64,000 bases of DNA from Candidula unifasciata (lineage: Eukaryota; Mollusca; Gastropoda; Stylommatophora; Geomitridae): contig CAJHNH020007579.1 in the NCBI GenBank assembly GCA_905116865.2, positions 331,163 to 395,162 of the forward strand. Direction: 5' to 3'. The notes below the pieces were generated by a model. That model made no database searches. It was not told the DNA's origin and was given only the letters and a program-made list of their open reading frames with translations. Below, in pieces: positions 49,116-60,450 of this stretch. A program made the translations under genes and the position numbers. Within the stretch, counting starts at the first letter, position 1; every line of letters starts with the position of its first letter.

Positions 49116-49231
49116 AGGATATTGATCTACAAACTTGCCAATCAGAGAAAAAGAACTGTTGTCGCCTTATATTTTATTATCTAAGCCACTGACAGATACT
49201 GTCTCCTGATTTTTCAGTTTGTCTACAACAT

Positions 49232-49616
49232 AGAAGCCAGCTGCAGGCCTCGGAAATGAGATACCTGAGAAAGGTGGTCCAAGTGACAAGAAGAAACAAA
49301 GTCCGCAATCAGACAATACGTCAAGATCTTGATACCCAGCCCTTACAAACCCGAGTGGATCAGTCACAGTTACGATGGTTTGGACATGTATGCAGAATGG
49401 GAGAAAATCGGCCACCATTGAAAGCATGGGAGGCTAAGAACCAGGGAACCAGACCTCCGGGACGACCCAGGGTGCGCTGGGAAGACAACATCCGACAGTC
49501 CCTAACTGACAGAGGACTGGAATGGAACAAAGCCAGAAAGAAAACTGCTGATAGAGACGTCTGGCGATCTCTCTGGCAAACCCCTACACACCCAAGGTAG
49601 AAGAGGAGCGACTCAG
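49232..49616 (+). mobile_element. 5'-truncated LINE with 18-bp target-site duplication
   Basis: 385-bp insert encoding a LINE RT C terminus (MRYLRKVVQVTRRNKVRNQ, LRWFGHVCRMGENRPP, TRPPGRPRVRWEDNIRQSL, WRSLWQTPTHPR, stop). Both sides carry TCAGTTTGTCTACAACAT (49214-49231 and 49617-49634), so both ends are exact. The preserved frame suggests a relatively young insertion. Confidence 0.88.
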
Positions 49617-49989
49617 TCAGTTTGTCTACAACATGTGTTTTCCAGCAGGATCAATGATTTGGCGACATCAATGTCTGGATATCACTGTTTTGGATTTTGA
49701 TATTTGAAATTTTTTTTTTTTTCTGCGTATGAATGTGTGTTTTTGTGCTCTGCTATTTTGTGGGCTCGCAGGCCAGATTATGTAGCAATTTTACACCAGC
49801 CTCACGAGTCAATAAAAATTGCTCGGCTCGCTATAGTTTACCAACCCTTGCTTTTTTCTTTACGGCTTAGTCTTTCTCCACAGGGTGGTTTGCCTATCAG
49901 GAGCTCCACCGAAAACAGTCTATCTCTAATGGCAAACAAGGGATTTCATAAACTGGTCTTTCCCATTTATATTCTCACAAAAAAAGCCG

Positions 49990-50830
49990 CTCCTGGATGA
50001 CCACAGCTGAAGATTTAATCCAGCAGGTATGTGACCTAGACGAGATCAGTCACGGAAAAGAATGGACGAATACACCAGTAGACATGCAAGGCATCGCTAA
50101 GGTTGTGATCACACTGAGAAGGTACTGCAGGGCTCAGATTCCTGGGGCTGTAGTGACAGAAGTGAGGGCACTGATAGATCAGCATTCACACCCAGAAGTC
50201 ATCTACACAGATGGATCCGTGAAGCGCTGATCAAGGTCAACATGGGCATACACAGCGCAAGGAATGGGAAAAAACAATACAGGAGGACAGCGGCGCTTAC
50301 CAGATAACCACGTCAAGCATGACCATGGAAATAGCCGCTGCTTCTAGAGTACTAGCATGGGTATCAGAGCAAACCGCCACACAGGCAGTAATTGTATCAG
50401 ACTCCATGGATATGCTTCAGAAGATAGCAACAGGCGGTATGCGCTCGGAATGGGTAGAAAGAATTTGAAAATCGCACTTAACCTGCCTCACCTGAATCTA
50501 CACACCAGGTAATATGGGCGTAGAGAGTAATGAAAGGGACCAACTGGCAGGCAATGCAAAAACGCATGTGAGAAGAAGCATGGACAGAGCAGATAGCATC
50601 GCTGTACGGACTGGCTAGTGGATAATGACGAATCTCTGACACTAATACGATTGCGTGAAATGGGAGTATAGCATGTTTAAGCACGTCTATGTCGCCTGCG
50701 AAGCTGAAATAGGAGACATAACCTTCTCATGGGGACAGTTAGTAGAAGTACCTTGGAGTGGCTGCTGCATCGGAGGACTGAGCATGCATGGAATGCCCAT
50801 TGTGAAGTGACGTCGATGATATAAAATCTT
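49990..50830 (+). mobile_element. LINE RNase H domain remnant
   Basis: Encodes HPEVIYTDGSVKR, then in shifted frames TSSMTMEIAAASRVLAWVSE, AVIVSDSMDMLQKIATGG and VESNERDQLAGNAK. These correspond to the Asp, Glu and Asp motifs and the NExAD/LAG block of RNase H domains in I/Nimb-type LINEs. Stops and frameshifts make it dead. Confidence 0.75.
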
Positions 50831-50894
50831 CCATTTGGTAATCTACAAACCTTTGGAGGTCCGTAGATAAATTTAAGGGTACCATGGTATCACT

Positions 50895-51330
50895 GGGAGC
50901 TGCCATAGTGTAGTGGATAGACGCTCGTCTGAAGGTCGTGTGGGTTCAGACCAGGAATACTTTTTTCAAAGATGGTCTGGCCTCCCATTTTAGCCCCGCT
51001 TTTAAATGGGTACCAGCGAAGTAAAGGCAGCCGGCATGATGCTTACCACATACCACACAGAATGTCGATTAATCTATAAAATATAGGTCTAAGCCAGGGG
51101 TTTCCAACCTTCTTAATGCCGCCACCCTTTAACACAGTTCCTCATGTTGTGGTGACCCCCAACATTTTTTTCGTAGCTACTTCATAACTTCAATGAATAT
51201 GTGTTTTTCGATGGTCTTTGGCGACCCTGTGAAATGGTAATTGGACCCACAAAAGGGTCACGACCCACAGTTGGAACTCGCTGGCCCAGCCCAGTTCGCC
51301 AGAAGGCATGGAAAAGGGACCTTTACACGA
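50895..51330 (+). mobile_element. SINE A copy 6, interrupted
   Basis: SINE A 5' part to ~51092 (GAGCTGCCATAGTGTAGTGG ... ATATAGGTCTAAGCC) and the last ~45 bp at 51285-51330 (GCCCAGTTCGCCAGAAGGC, GGAAAAGGGACCTTTAC), split by a hAT-like MITE. Confidence 0.75.
51093..51284. mobile_element. hAT-like MITE nested in SINE A
   Basis: Ends CCAGGGGTTTCCAACCTT and CAGTTGGAACTCGCTGG are diverged inverted copies of the hAT-like TIR. The interior has CCTCATGTTGTGGTGACCCC, as in the 20384 element reversed. Confidence 0.7.
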
Positions 51331-51337
51331 TATACTC

Positions 51338-51400
51338 CCCCCCCCCCCCCCCCCCCCCCCCCCTCCCCCCCCCCCCCCCCCCCCAAAAAAAAAAAAAAAC
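51338..51400. repeat. Poly-C followed by poly-A
   Basis: About 45 C with one T, then about 16 A. Produces only artefact ORFs. Confidence 0.97.
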
Positions 51401-51479
51401 CACAACTTAAGAATGCAATCCTTTTAGCAACTCTAAATATTTATAAATAATAGTCTACATTTGACAGCAATTGAAAACT

Positions 51480-51735
51480 GTTTCATGGCAGATCTTCAAA
51501 ATTGACTGACTGACTTTCTAACCCACAAGAACATCACACAAGCGATAAACATTCGATGACATAAAGTGCCACCATGTGGATGAGGATCGCCGTGGAGAGG
51601 TCCCAGAAACCGCGTTCAGACAATTGGCCATATTTTTGGCCTGCCTGAATTGCGGCCCCTGGAAAAAGCCAGGGTGGGGCTTCAAATAACAAAAAATGTC
51701 ATCCTAAAAAGGACGAAACTGGATAAAGTCGTAGA
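51480..51735 (-). repeat. Repeat C, inverted full copy
   Basis: Reverse complement of the 61700-61925 sequence, including GGCCCCTGGAAAAAGCCAGG and AAATAACAAAAAATGTC blocks. The palindromic CCTGG...CCAGG core is kept. Confidence 0.75.
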
Positions 51736-51799
51736 GACGACCGCCTCTATCTTCAAAAGTAACAGTGGTCCACAGTTATTAGCCAGCTGAGAATCCAAA

Positions 51800-51975
51800 G
51801 AGAATGGCGCTGCGAGAAGTTGCCAGGGGATCTAGCAAACGATCAACACTGAAGGAAAAGACGAAACATATACAATCACACAGTTACTGGTACCATCGGA
51901 ATTGGAACTCTTCGTTTGCCGCTAAAGATGGGGACAGGGTGCTTGTGGGAGTGTCCCGAGTACTGTTATGTCAAT
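51800..51975 (+). mobile_element. Dispersed LINE-like 3' fragment (repeat E)
   Basis: Shares GATGGGGACAGG, CTTGTGGGAGTGTCCCGAGT and GGTACCATCGGAATTGG-like blocks with 57430-57555. Confidence 0.45.
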
Positions 51976-52589
51976 TCCTAATTCAATATTTAACTCACAA
52001 ACTGAGAACACAGAATCCAGAATTGAACCTACAGGCTTAAAATAAACTTACAGGCTAAAATGGAACCCTCAAGCCTAAAAACTTTCACATGAAACTCCCA
52101 ATTATACAGCTTCAAAGCGGATAATTTCTGCTTGGGAAAGGTAGTTTGTGTGTGTGTGAGGGGGGGGGGGAGGAGTGCGTGGGGGTAAAGGCAAACAATT
52201 GAAAGAATATGTATTAGATAATTAGTGACGAGTAATTTGGAAGCTGATTTTTACAGAAGAACGATAGAACACAATGGACAAATAAAAAGTTTTATGAAGA
52301 TGTCATACGAGAAATCAACTACTTAAATTGTTTATGCCCAACAAGAGATGATCTACTACTTTTGGGCACGTCACAAGAAAGAGGCAGGCCTCGCTGGACA
52401 GGTTGACATCCTGGAGAATGGACCATCATCTAAATGAGACAAAAGGTTGTGGATAGACATGTCTACCAACGACACAAAATATGGAACTTGAGAAAGAAAA
52501 GAAAAAGAAACGTTTGATAGTCCATGCCGTGTGGCGTCGGTAGTGACGTCACTTCCGCAACTTCCAAAATGTTCTGACACAGAACATCT

Positions 52590-52800
52590 TTCATACTCGA
52601 TGTGCAGCATATTTTATCTTGGTCTCCCTCCTATACATACCCACCCCTCCAGCTCTCTTCCCCTCTAACTTTCTCACTGTCACGATGTATTCCAGTTTTC
52701 TCCTTTTCATGATGTGACCAGAGAATGTAGATTGTCTCCCCCTGATGTAGGCAATCAGTTCTCTTCGTGAGTCAGTTTCTTTCAAGACAATCATTACTAT
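52590..52800 (-). mobile_element. LINE E RT C-terminal fragment
   Basis: The minus strand encodes ELIAYIRGRQSTFSGHIMKR and RKLEYIVTVRKLEGKRA, a LINE-type tail. Short and broken. Confidence 0.65.
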
Positions 52801-53006
52801 TTTTCCACAGTGTTCTAATCATTCGTCAATAAAACCACATCGCTGCTTCCACACACATGTTTGACAAATTCGTCAACTGTTCATGATTCACTTCAGTATA
52901 TCAGGATAGCATTTATATAGCTCTTGAGAACTTCTTCTTCATAAGAAACGTTAAGTACAACAAACATTGAAGAGACGTCTGGGCAGTTGCAAGCTTCAAG
53001 CATATA

Positions 53007-53012
53007 TTTATT
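53007..53012 (-). promoter_or_regulatory. Poly(A) signal of the TIMP-like gene
   Basis: AATAAA on the minus strand 103 nt after the stop codon at 53115. Confidence 0.65.
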
Positions 53013-53114
53013 GATACCCATGACGTGTGTGTTTGCTTGTATGTGCCTGTATGTTTGCATGCAAGTTAGTGAGTGTATCTGTTAATATCAACTGTTCCAC
53101 CTTAAACGGGCCGA

Positions 53115-53375
53115 TCAACAGGTCTGTGTAGACAAGGTTCGTTTGGTCCTCCTTGGAACACACGGCCAGGGAATGACGCCCCCACATGCAGGCACCGTCA
53201 AGCTGCTGTTGCCTCTCGCAAAGATCAGGTAGGCACTGTAGCCTGCCTGCAGAAATGCAGAGTCGCAAGGATCACGTTGACTGTACACTCTGGAAACTCT
53301 AACCTGTCTTTGCCGACGACCAGTGTTGTCCTTGAAATACGGGTTGACCCGGAAATCGTGCGAACCCGATATCAC
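53115..53375 (-). CDS. TIMP: TIMP-like exon 2 (terminal)
   Basis: Starts after GACCTCCATAG. 86 codons plus TGA: VISGSHDFRVNPYFKDN..., four cysteines (full-length residues 94, 120, 129 and 143) and a C-terminal TLSTQTC. No good donor is seen before the stop, and a poly(A) signal follows. Confidence 0.78.
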   Translation of the reverse strand: MISGSHDFRVNPYFKDNTGRRQRQVRVSRVYSQRDPCDSAFLQAGYSAYLIFARGNSSLTVPACGGVIPWPCVPRRTKRTLSTQTC

Positions 53376-54682
53376 CTATGGAGGTCAAAACAACCAAACT
53401 CATTTTTTAAACACTTGTATTACCAACAATTATTAAACTCATTCTTTGCCTAGTAGTCTCTAATTTATGTTATGGGTGTTTGTGTACGAAGAGTTAATAC
53501 AATAGTAATATAAGGATAAATTGAAAAAGGAAATACGTGTTTAACAACCAGATGGAATATCGAAACAGAAAGAGGGACACACGCACCTGTGCGCACACAC
53601 ACGCGCGCGCGCACTCACACACACAAACCCAACAAGATACAGGCAGAATTGCAGAACAGAAAGAAAGCCAAAGTGCTGAACACAAAGAATCGGTAGTCGA
53701 GGCTCCATCATTTCAGACGGATCGTCCCATAGCTGCTCCGATCAGGTCCCACTGGAAATCCCACAAAATATCTTTTATTGTCTGTCCTAAACTTACGGAT
53801 CAACTTGCCAGTCCCAGTAGCAATTTGAAGCTTGTACACGCACAGTCTGTTGCTTAAGTGTTGCGAACGAGCTTCGTAATGACGGGTTAGATCACAGCTA
53901 CGGGCAGATGAAAGTCGTAAAGTTATCAAAACAGACATTGTCATTGTGTTTTTTTTTTTTTTTTCGGCATGTTATAAGAAAGTAATTGACTCGAAAATAT
54001 GATAACAACGGGTAAGAGTGACGGAAAGAGAGTAAGAGGTAAATAAAGAGATAAAAACATCGATTGCTAGACTATGGGGATAGGGTGAGACAAAAGCATT
54101 GACATGATCCGTGATTCTGGTGGTCATGTGAGATGGTGAATGAAACATAACAGCCTACGCTTTTTATCACACTATGATCATACGATTTTGAAAGTAATCG
54201 GCAACTTGCCATTTGAGTGCAGTCAAAAACACGCCGAGGGCACAACAACAATAAAAACACACATTTCATATGAAATCCACAGCTCACAGTGTTGCATTAG
54301 GCACTCAGTTTAAAAGCTGGGCGACAAAACCTTTAAACTCCCTGTCCAAAATTGCGAATTTGTATCAGCGTAACCCAGCTGGAAACAAATAACCTTTCAG
54401 AGCGTCGGCTGTCGGCCAACCAAAGGCGATTTTGACCGGAAATCCTCCAGCAAACAAAAAGAATCAGCATAAAAAGAAAGAAAATAACACAAAAAAGTTC
54501 ATTATTCTTACCTGTGTCCCATCAGTGTCAATGGCGACTCCCGAGACGCCGGAGACGGCCCTGCCTTTAAAAACAACATCCGCTTGGCAAAACTGACCAA
54601 CGAAGTCAAAGTTCTGGGGGCACGCCCCTGACACGACGTGCAAGATGGCGGCGAGGCAAACACTAGCCAATATCAGCTGCAT
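53115..54682 (-). CDS. TIMP: Single-domain TIMP-like (NTR) secreted protein
   Basis: Two exons (54682-54512 and 53375-53115), joined in phase 0 across a 1136-bp GT-AG intron, give 143 residues. Residues 1-20 are a signal peptide (MQLILASVCLAAILHVVSGA); the mature protein would begin at Cys-21, as TIMPs do. FCQADVVFKGRAVSG matches the TIMP FCNADVV..AK block. Exon 2 has VRVSRVYSQRDPCDSAFL, AGYSAYLIFARGNSS and VPACGGVIPW, which follow the NTR pattern C..L..G..YL..G...C...PW. TIMPs inhibit matrix metalloproteinases by chelating the active-site zinc with the amino-terminal Cys. Here the start is CPQ rather than CxC, so Cys-3 is missing. The C-terminal TIMP subdomain is absent, as in some invertebrate TIMPs. 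Inhibitory activity is not certain. Confidence 0.8.
53380..54510. other. Intron of the TIMP-like gene
   Basis: Contains a CA/CG dinucleotide-rich tract at 53576-53625 and a T run at 53949-53964. No other gene or clear mobile element was recognised. Confidence 0.6.
54512..54682 (-). CDS. TIMP: TIMP-like exon 1
   Basis: 57 codons from ATG at 54682 to ACACAG|GTAAGA at 54512/54511. It holds the signal peptide, Cys-21, Cys-32 and the ADVVFKGRA strand. The reading frame continues past the donor into the intron as a spurious ORF. Confidence 0.82.
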
Positions 54683-54772
54683 GGTCAGTCTCTCCTGTCT
54701 CTAGGGAGAGTCGGAGATAATTGAATATCATTGTCGCTGATTGTCTGTCTGGTGGGGGGAGGAGGGGGATGT

Positions 54773-54800
54773 TTGGGGGGGGGGGGGAGGGGGGGGGGGT
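54773..54800. repeat. Poly-G tract upstream of the TIMP-like gene
   Basis: G runs totalling about 26 of 28 bases, roughly 95 bp upstream of the start codon. Confidence 0.95.
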
Positions 54801-54865
54801 CCGGAAAGAGAGAAGAGAGAGATAGATCTCCCATGACTTTCGTGCCCTTTGTTGTCAGTAAGTGA

Positions 54866-55321
<456 letters not shown>

Positions 55322-55486
55322 AATTCACATGACTATCTTTAGGTAAGTCACATAAACGAATAGAAGAGATGAGAGATAAAAAGCGAAACAAAAATAGTCT
55401 TATAAATAGGATGGCAACAAAGGGTGTCATTTTGATTTCTGTAGCGGTAATACATCCATTGCCGGCTTGCTAGGCCTGTCGCAAAG

Positions 55487-55756
55487 TCTGCACAGAACCA
55501 ATTCTGGATTACATACAAAGACAGCAAGTGAAATGATTTGCCCACTTAGAGAGAATGCCTTGTGACACCATACCATACAAAACATACATGGAAAGAGAAG
55601 AATGACGTAGAGCACGGGGTAGACCAAGAACAAGATGGAAGGATAACATCAGAGAAACTCTACAACAGCACGATGAGCCTATGGTCGAGGCAGCCAGAAG
55701 AGCTAGAAACAGAACCTTATATCTCCCTCGACACCCACAGCGGTAAAAGAGGAAGT
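55487..55756 (+). mobile_element. LINE A 3' end, plus-strand piece
   Basis: Starts CACAGAACCAATTCTGG and matches LINE A from ~5951 on (AGACAGCAAGTGAAATG, GAATGCCTTGTGACACC, AGCGGTAAAAGAGGAAGTG). It runs directly into the GAA microsatellite, which looks like an expanded LINE tail. Confidence 0.85.
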
Positions 55757-55978
55757 GAAGAAGAAGAAGAAGAAGAAGAAGAAGAAGAAGAAGAAGAAGA
55801 AGAAGAAGAAGAAGAAGAAGAAGAAGAAGAAGAAGAAGAAGAAGAAGAAGAAGAAGAAGAAGAAGAAGAAGAAGAAGAAGAAGAAGAAGAAGAAGAAGAA
55901 GAAGAAGAAGAAGAAGAAGAAGAAGAAGAAGAAGAAGAAGAAGAAGAAGAAGAAGAAGAAGAAGAAGAAGAAGAAGAA
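55757..55978. repeat. (GAA)n microsatellite, ~74 copies
   Basis: Uninterrupted GAA repeat continuing the GAAGTGAAGAAG tail of the LINE A piece. Poly-Glu, poly-Lys and poly-Leu ORFs are artefacts. Confidence 0.99.
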
Positions 55979-56087
55979 CGAAGGGTCTGTTCAATTCTGG
56001 AGAGAGAGAGAAAGAGAGAGAGAGGGGGGGGGAAGAGAGAGAACAAAAGAAGTGTGCAGCCGGTATATTGTTCAGTGGAGCCCAAAG

Positions 56088-56230
<143 letters not shown>

Positions 56231-56264
56231 GAAAGCAATACATTTCAATAATCAAACTCTACAC

Positions 56265-56625
56265 AACGTTTTTCTCTTATGGCCTCATTCCTGATTGTGT
56301 CTCTTCTAGTCACTCCTACAGCCTTTCTTCTCATTATTGTGGTTACTGATTGTCTTTTGTGGTTTGTTGTGAGCGACCATATCTGGCACTGACAGCATCG
56401 GTTGGGGAGGATTTTGCTTTGTATGAGATGTTTCTCTGCGCTGATTGATCTGTCTATTTCTTTCTAGGAGTGCCGATAAATACATTGTCTGTTCGTTTAT
56501 TATATATGTGTGTGCTGATTTGGATTGTCTTGTGCTGTAAAAGGGAGTTAGCTGTCCCAGTACTTGATTTGCTTTACGACATCGATTGTTGATTTCTATT
56601 CGTCTGTCAATCACCGGTCACGGGT
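56265..56625 (-). mobile_element. LINE A middle piece, inverted
   Basis: The reverse complement matches LINE A ~5690-5948 (CGTAAAGCAAATCAAGTACT, TGTCAGTGCCAGATATGGTC, GGCTGTAGGAGTGACTAGAA, GGCCATAAGAGAAAAA). It ends in LINE coordinates almost exactly where the plus-strand piece at 55487 begins. Confidence 0.82.
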
Positions 56626-56639
56626 GAGGACTATTGTCT

Positions 56640-57690
56640 GGATCTTTTCTCCGTGGAATTCCGGGGTGTTGGGAAATTAAAATGCGGACAGATTGGATGG
56701 CTCTGCACAGCTTCGTGGAATATTGATTCATGATAAGACAGACGTGGTTAAAGCCAGGGGGGGGGGGGGGACGTGTACACTTCAGAGGAGCAAATGAATC
56801 ACCACAGTCTGGTGAGACTGATGCAGCAGGGAGGGGACGAAGGGATCTGGCCGATACTCAACGCTCAGAACTTCCGGTTAAAATGGACGCTAGACAGCGG
56901 CGCTGTTCGGAGCGGAGGCAAATTTTTTGCTTCTGCCGGACGGTGGCCGATGTATTTTTTGCTCCATTTGTAGACTGGATATAGTTTCGTCGCCCAGCTT
57001 CTGAGTTGAATGCATGGCGTGACTCTGTGAGCTGCGGATTGCATTTGGAATGTTTTTTCGACTGTGACCAACGTGGTGTGAATTGTAGATTCAGAAAATG
57101 GCGCGATGCCGGTCGTCAATGTTGGCGGTGCCCGTGTGTGATTACAATTGATCGCGTGGGCAACTGCTGATCTGTTGGCGACAAGTTCTGCTATCATCAA
57201 TGATGAACTGCATTTCTAATGCTGGACTGTTTGTGTTAGCACTTCGGATGGCTACCATATGCGTTAATGCGAGTGTATGCTAGATATGCTGAGACAGCAG
57301 TCTGTCAATCTTTCCACAAGGGACTGTGATAAACATTCTGGGTGTTTTTCGCTGGCACAGGAGCGGAGCAAAGATAGGGCGACCCGTTTGCTATGAAGCT
57401 GAAACTAAAACTACCAGACTACCAGACTCAACGCTCAGAGAAAGGGAAAGACGGATGTATAATCAGAATGCTCCTGGCACCATTGGTATCAGAACTCTAA
57501 CTGACTGCTGATGATGGGGACAGGACACTTATGGAAATGCCCTGAGTGTTGTAATGTCCACGACTAGTAGAGCGAGAGGCAAGCGGTTTGAACACTTCGC
57601 CTCGGACAACCCCCACCCCCGCCCCACTCCACACTCTTCCCCCACTCTCCCTCCCTCACACTAGTATGTACGTATTAGTTGCACTAAATG
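56640..57690. other. Unassigned, partly repeat E
   Basis: 57430-57555 matches 51800-51975 (dispersed LINE-like 3' sequence). The rest has no recognised gene; several short overlapping ORFs lack domains. Confidence 0.4.
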
Positions 57691-57704
57691 CAACGCAGGG
57701 AGAG

Positions 57705-57848
57705 CCGCCGTGATGTAGCGGCTAGTGGCTCGCATGCGGATCCAAAGATCGTGTGTTCAAACATGACCTTGGCTCCCAGGTAGAACCTGCCTTAAATGGG
57801 TACAGGGTAAATGCCATGGGAAGTAAAGGCACCTGGCTTGACGCTTTT
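57705..57848 (+). mobile_element. SINE A copy 7, 3'-truncated
   Basis: Head GAGCCGCCGTGATGTAGCGG to GGGAAGTAAAGGCACCTGGC, then cut by the 36-bp minisatellite. Confidence 0.75.
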
Positions 57849-58955
57849 AGTTAGTTAGCAAATTAACTAGTTAGTTGAATAATTAGTTAGTTAGCCAGTT
57901 AACTAGTTAGTTGAATAATTAGTTAGTTAGCCAGTTAACTAGTTAGTTGAATAATTAGTTAGTTAGCCAGTTAACTAGTTAGTTAAATAATTAGTTAGTT
58001 AGCCAGTTAACTAGTTAGTTGAATAATTAGTTAGTTAGCCAGTTAACTAGTTAGTTGAATAATTATTTAGTTAGCCAGTTAACTAGTTAGTTGAATAATT
58101 AGTTAGTTTGCCAGTTAACTAGTTAGTTGAATAATTAGTTAGTTAGCCAGTTAACTAGTTAGTTGAATAATTAGTTAGTTAGCCAGTTAACTAGTTAGTT
58201 GAATAATTATTTAGTTAGCCAGTTAACTAGTTAGTTGAATAATTAGTTAGTTAGCCAGTTAACTAGTTAGTTGAATAATTAGTTAGTTAGCCAGTTAACT
58301 AGTTAGTTGAATAATTAGTTAGTTAGCCAGTTAACTATCTAGTTAAATAATTAGTTAGTTAGCTAGTTAACTAGTTAGTTGAATAATTAGTTAGTTAGCT
58401 AGTTAACTAGTTAGTTGAATAATTAGTTAGTTAGCCAGTTAACTATCTAGTTGAATAATTAGTTAGTTAGCTAGTTAACTAGTTAGTTGAATAATTAGTT
58501 AGTTATCTACTTAAGTTAGTTAGTTAGATTCTTACTTGGATAGTTACCTTATTATATAGTTAGCTATTTCGTTAGCTAAATAATTAGTCAGTTAGTTAAT
58601 TACTAGTCAAATAGTTGGCAAGTTAATTATTTAGGTAATTATTTGGTTAGTTAGTTTTCTATTTGGTTAGTTATTTTTAGCTTGTCATCTATTTTTTTAG
58701 TTATCTTTAGCTAGTTATCTATTTGGTTAGTTATCTTTAGCTAGTTATCTAGTTAGCTAGTTATTTAGCTAGGTAATTATTTGGTTAGTTAGTTAGTTAG
58801 CTAGTTATTTCGCTAGTTATCTGTAGAGTTAGTAAGTTAATTATCTAGTTAGTTTTTTAGTCAACTAGTTAGCTATTCTGAGTAGTTAGTAGTAGCTAGC
58901 TAGTTAAACTAGGCAGTTAGTTAGCTAGCTAGTTAGTAAGTTGTGCAAGTAGCTA
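57846..58955. repeat. 36-bp minisatellite, ~18 copies, with decayed TTAG-rich flank
   Basis: Unit AGTTAGTTAGCCAGTTAACT + AGTTAGTTGAATAATT to ~58510, then loosely related TTAGTTA/CTAGTTA sequence to ~58955. The unit contains palindromic GTTAAC and ACTAGT. Confidence 0.95.
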
Positions 58956-59264
58956 TTTACTGACTTATATTGCATAAAGTACTTACAGAAAGTTCCAGTT
59001 TTCTGTTTCCAAACTTCAAACCCGACCAGATTGGAAAAACAGATCCGATGAATCTCCTCTCGCTTGCCTTTGTCAGTGGTAGACCAGAGTGCATAAACAA
59101 AACACAGCGCCCACTTTTAGATTAGCACAGATGAGTACTCACAGTCAAGCACAAGGGTGTTCTCAAGCTGCTGTCAACTACTTGAAATATTTCACTGCTA
59201 ACAGATAGCATCGTGTTGTTGCACATGTATGTGCTTCAGATGCCGGATTTGAAATCTATTGAAA

Positions 59265-59480
59265 GGTCATTGACGTTTAGCGGGTTTCACGGACGCTGGT
59301 TTAGGCACCTTGATAAGGCTGTTTTTATTTGAAGATCCATGGGTCCACAGGCTGGTTCTGGTTGTTTCAAGTAGCTGTTTGCCAGAGCCGTGTGCTGCTT
59401 GATACTCTAACCAAGAACAAGAACTATGTGACGTGCACAAACTTGAGGAGAGAAGAGTGCAGCCGGTATATTGTTCCGTT
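59265..59480. repeat. Dispersed repeat D copy
   Basis: Shares TTTGCCAGAGC and GCTTGATACTCTAACC with 47520-47640, and GTGCAGCCGGTATATTGTTC with 56052-56078. Confidence 0.5.
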
Positions 59481-59721
59481 GAGCTCAAAAGGAGACCTTG
59501 ATAAAGAATAATTTTATTAACCAACTTTATACAAAGAAAAATAAGAATATTGGATATCTACTTTAGGCTCTGTACATTGTGTGAATAGCGACACTGTCAT
59601 GCAGCCTTGTTTGGCATAATCTCTATTTTAAAAAGTACGAGGGGGATATAGTGGAGAAAATGGCGGGAAACTATTTGGAGAAGTATTCGTTCGCTTTGTA
59701 ATATATTTGCAAGTATAATAT

Positions 59722-59962
59722 TTAAAGACCCTTTACAACGTCTTCAGGCGTTTAGGGAACATAGGGTTAGACTCGGTTGATGATCAATATCATTGTAGCC
59801 GCCTTTTCTTTCCACGATTTTACCTGGTACCCATTTATAGCTGGGTCGACCAAGGAGCGAATCTCATCTTTGAAAATAGTCCAGTTCCGTCCGGATTTGA
59901 GCACACGACCTTGAGATCCGCAGACAAGCATCAAGCCACTACACTATGGCAGCTCCCAGAGA
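59722..59962 (-). mobile_element. SINE A copy 8
   Basis: Minus-strand copy: GACCCTTTACAACGTCTTCA, GCTGGGTCGACCAAGGAGCG, GACCTTGAGATCCGCAGACA, ACACTATGGCAGCTCCC. Confidence 0.8.
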
Positions 59963-60324
59963 GGGAGCCGAATGAACGAACACACTTTATTTTTGAAAGT
60001 GTTAGGAACTGGGTACACAGGCATGTCTTACAATCTTATATTCTGCTCTTTTCATGGATAAAAAGAGAGAAGAAAAAATGGACCGGGGGGGGGAGGGGGA
60101 AGTGGTTAGAATCATTTCCTGAAACCATTTCGGATATTATGACCCTATAATTAAAGGTAAAGTCGGGGGGTGTGAACCAGCGTCATTTCACACGGTTATA
60201 AACCATACGTTTTCTGCCACTAGTACAGACAGCTGATAAGTAACTGTCCGCCTGTGTCGCCGTCCGCACGCAACTCCGTAGCTACAGCAACGTTTCTTCG
60301 TTTACCCCAGAGTGTTAACTCTGG

Positions 60325-60450
60325 TACCCATTTCCTAGAGGCTGGGTGAACCCGGGGGACCGTCCGGTTTCGAACACTGACCGTGGCTGCAGCGAGTCGC
60401 CGCTGGATCTGAAAGCGAGTCTCCTATCGACTGCGCTAACGCGGCCCCCG
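60325..60450 (-). mobile_element. tRNA-derived SINE head
   Basis: The minus strand has GGGGCCGCGTTAGCGCAGTC (box A-like TAGCGCAGT) and a degenerate box B (GTGTTCGAAAC). A second box-B-like GGGTTCAAATCCCC is at ~60470 on the minus strand. Not a functional tRNA gene. Confidence 0.45.

Noticed and set aside
53008..53268. Alternative 86-codon minus ORF overlapping TIMP-like exon 2
   Set aside because: Different frame from exon 1 after splicing and lacking the NTR pattern; the phase-0 frame fits the family.
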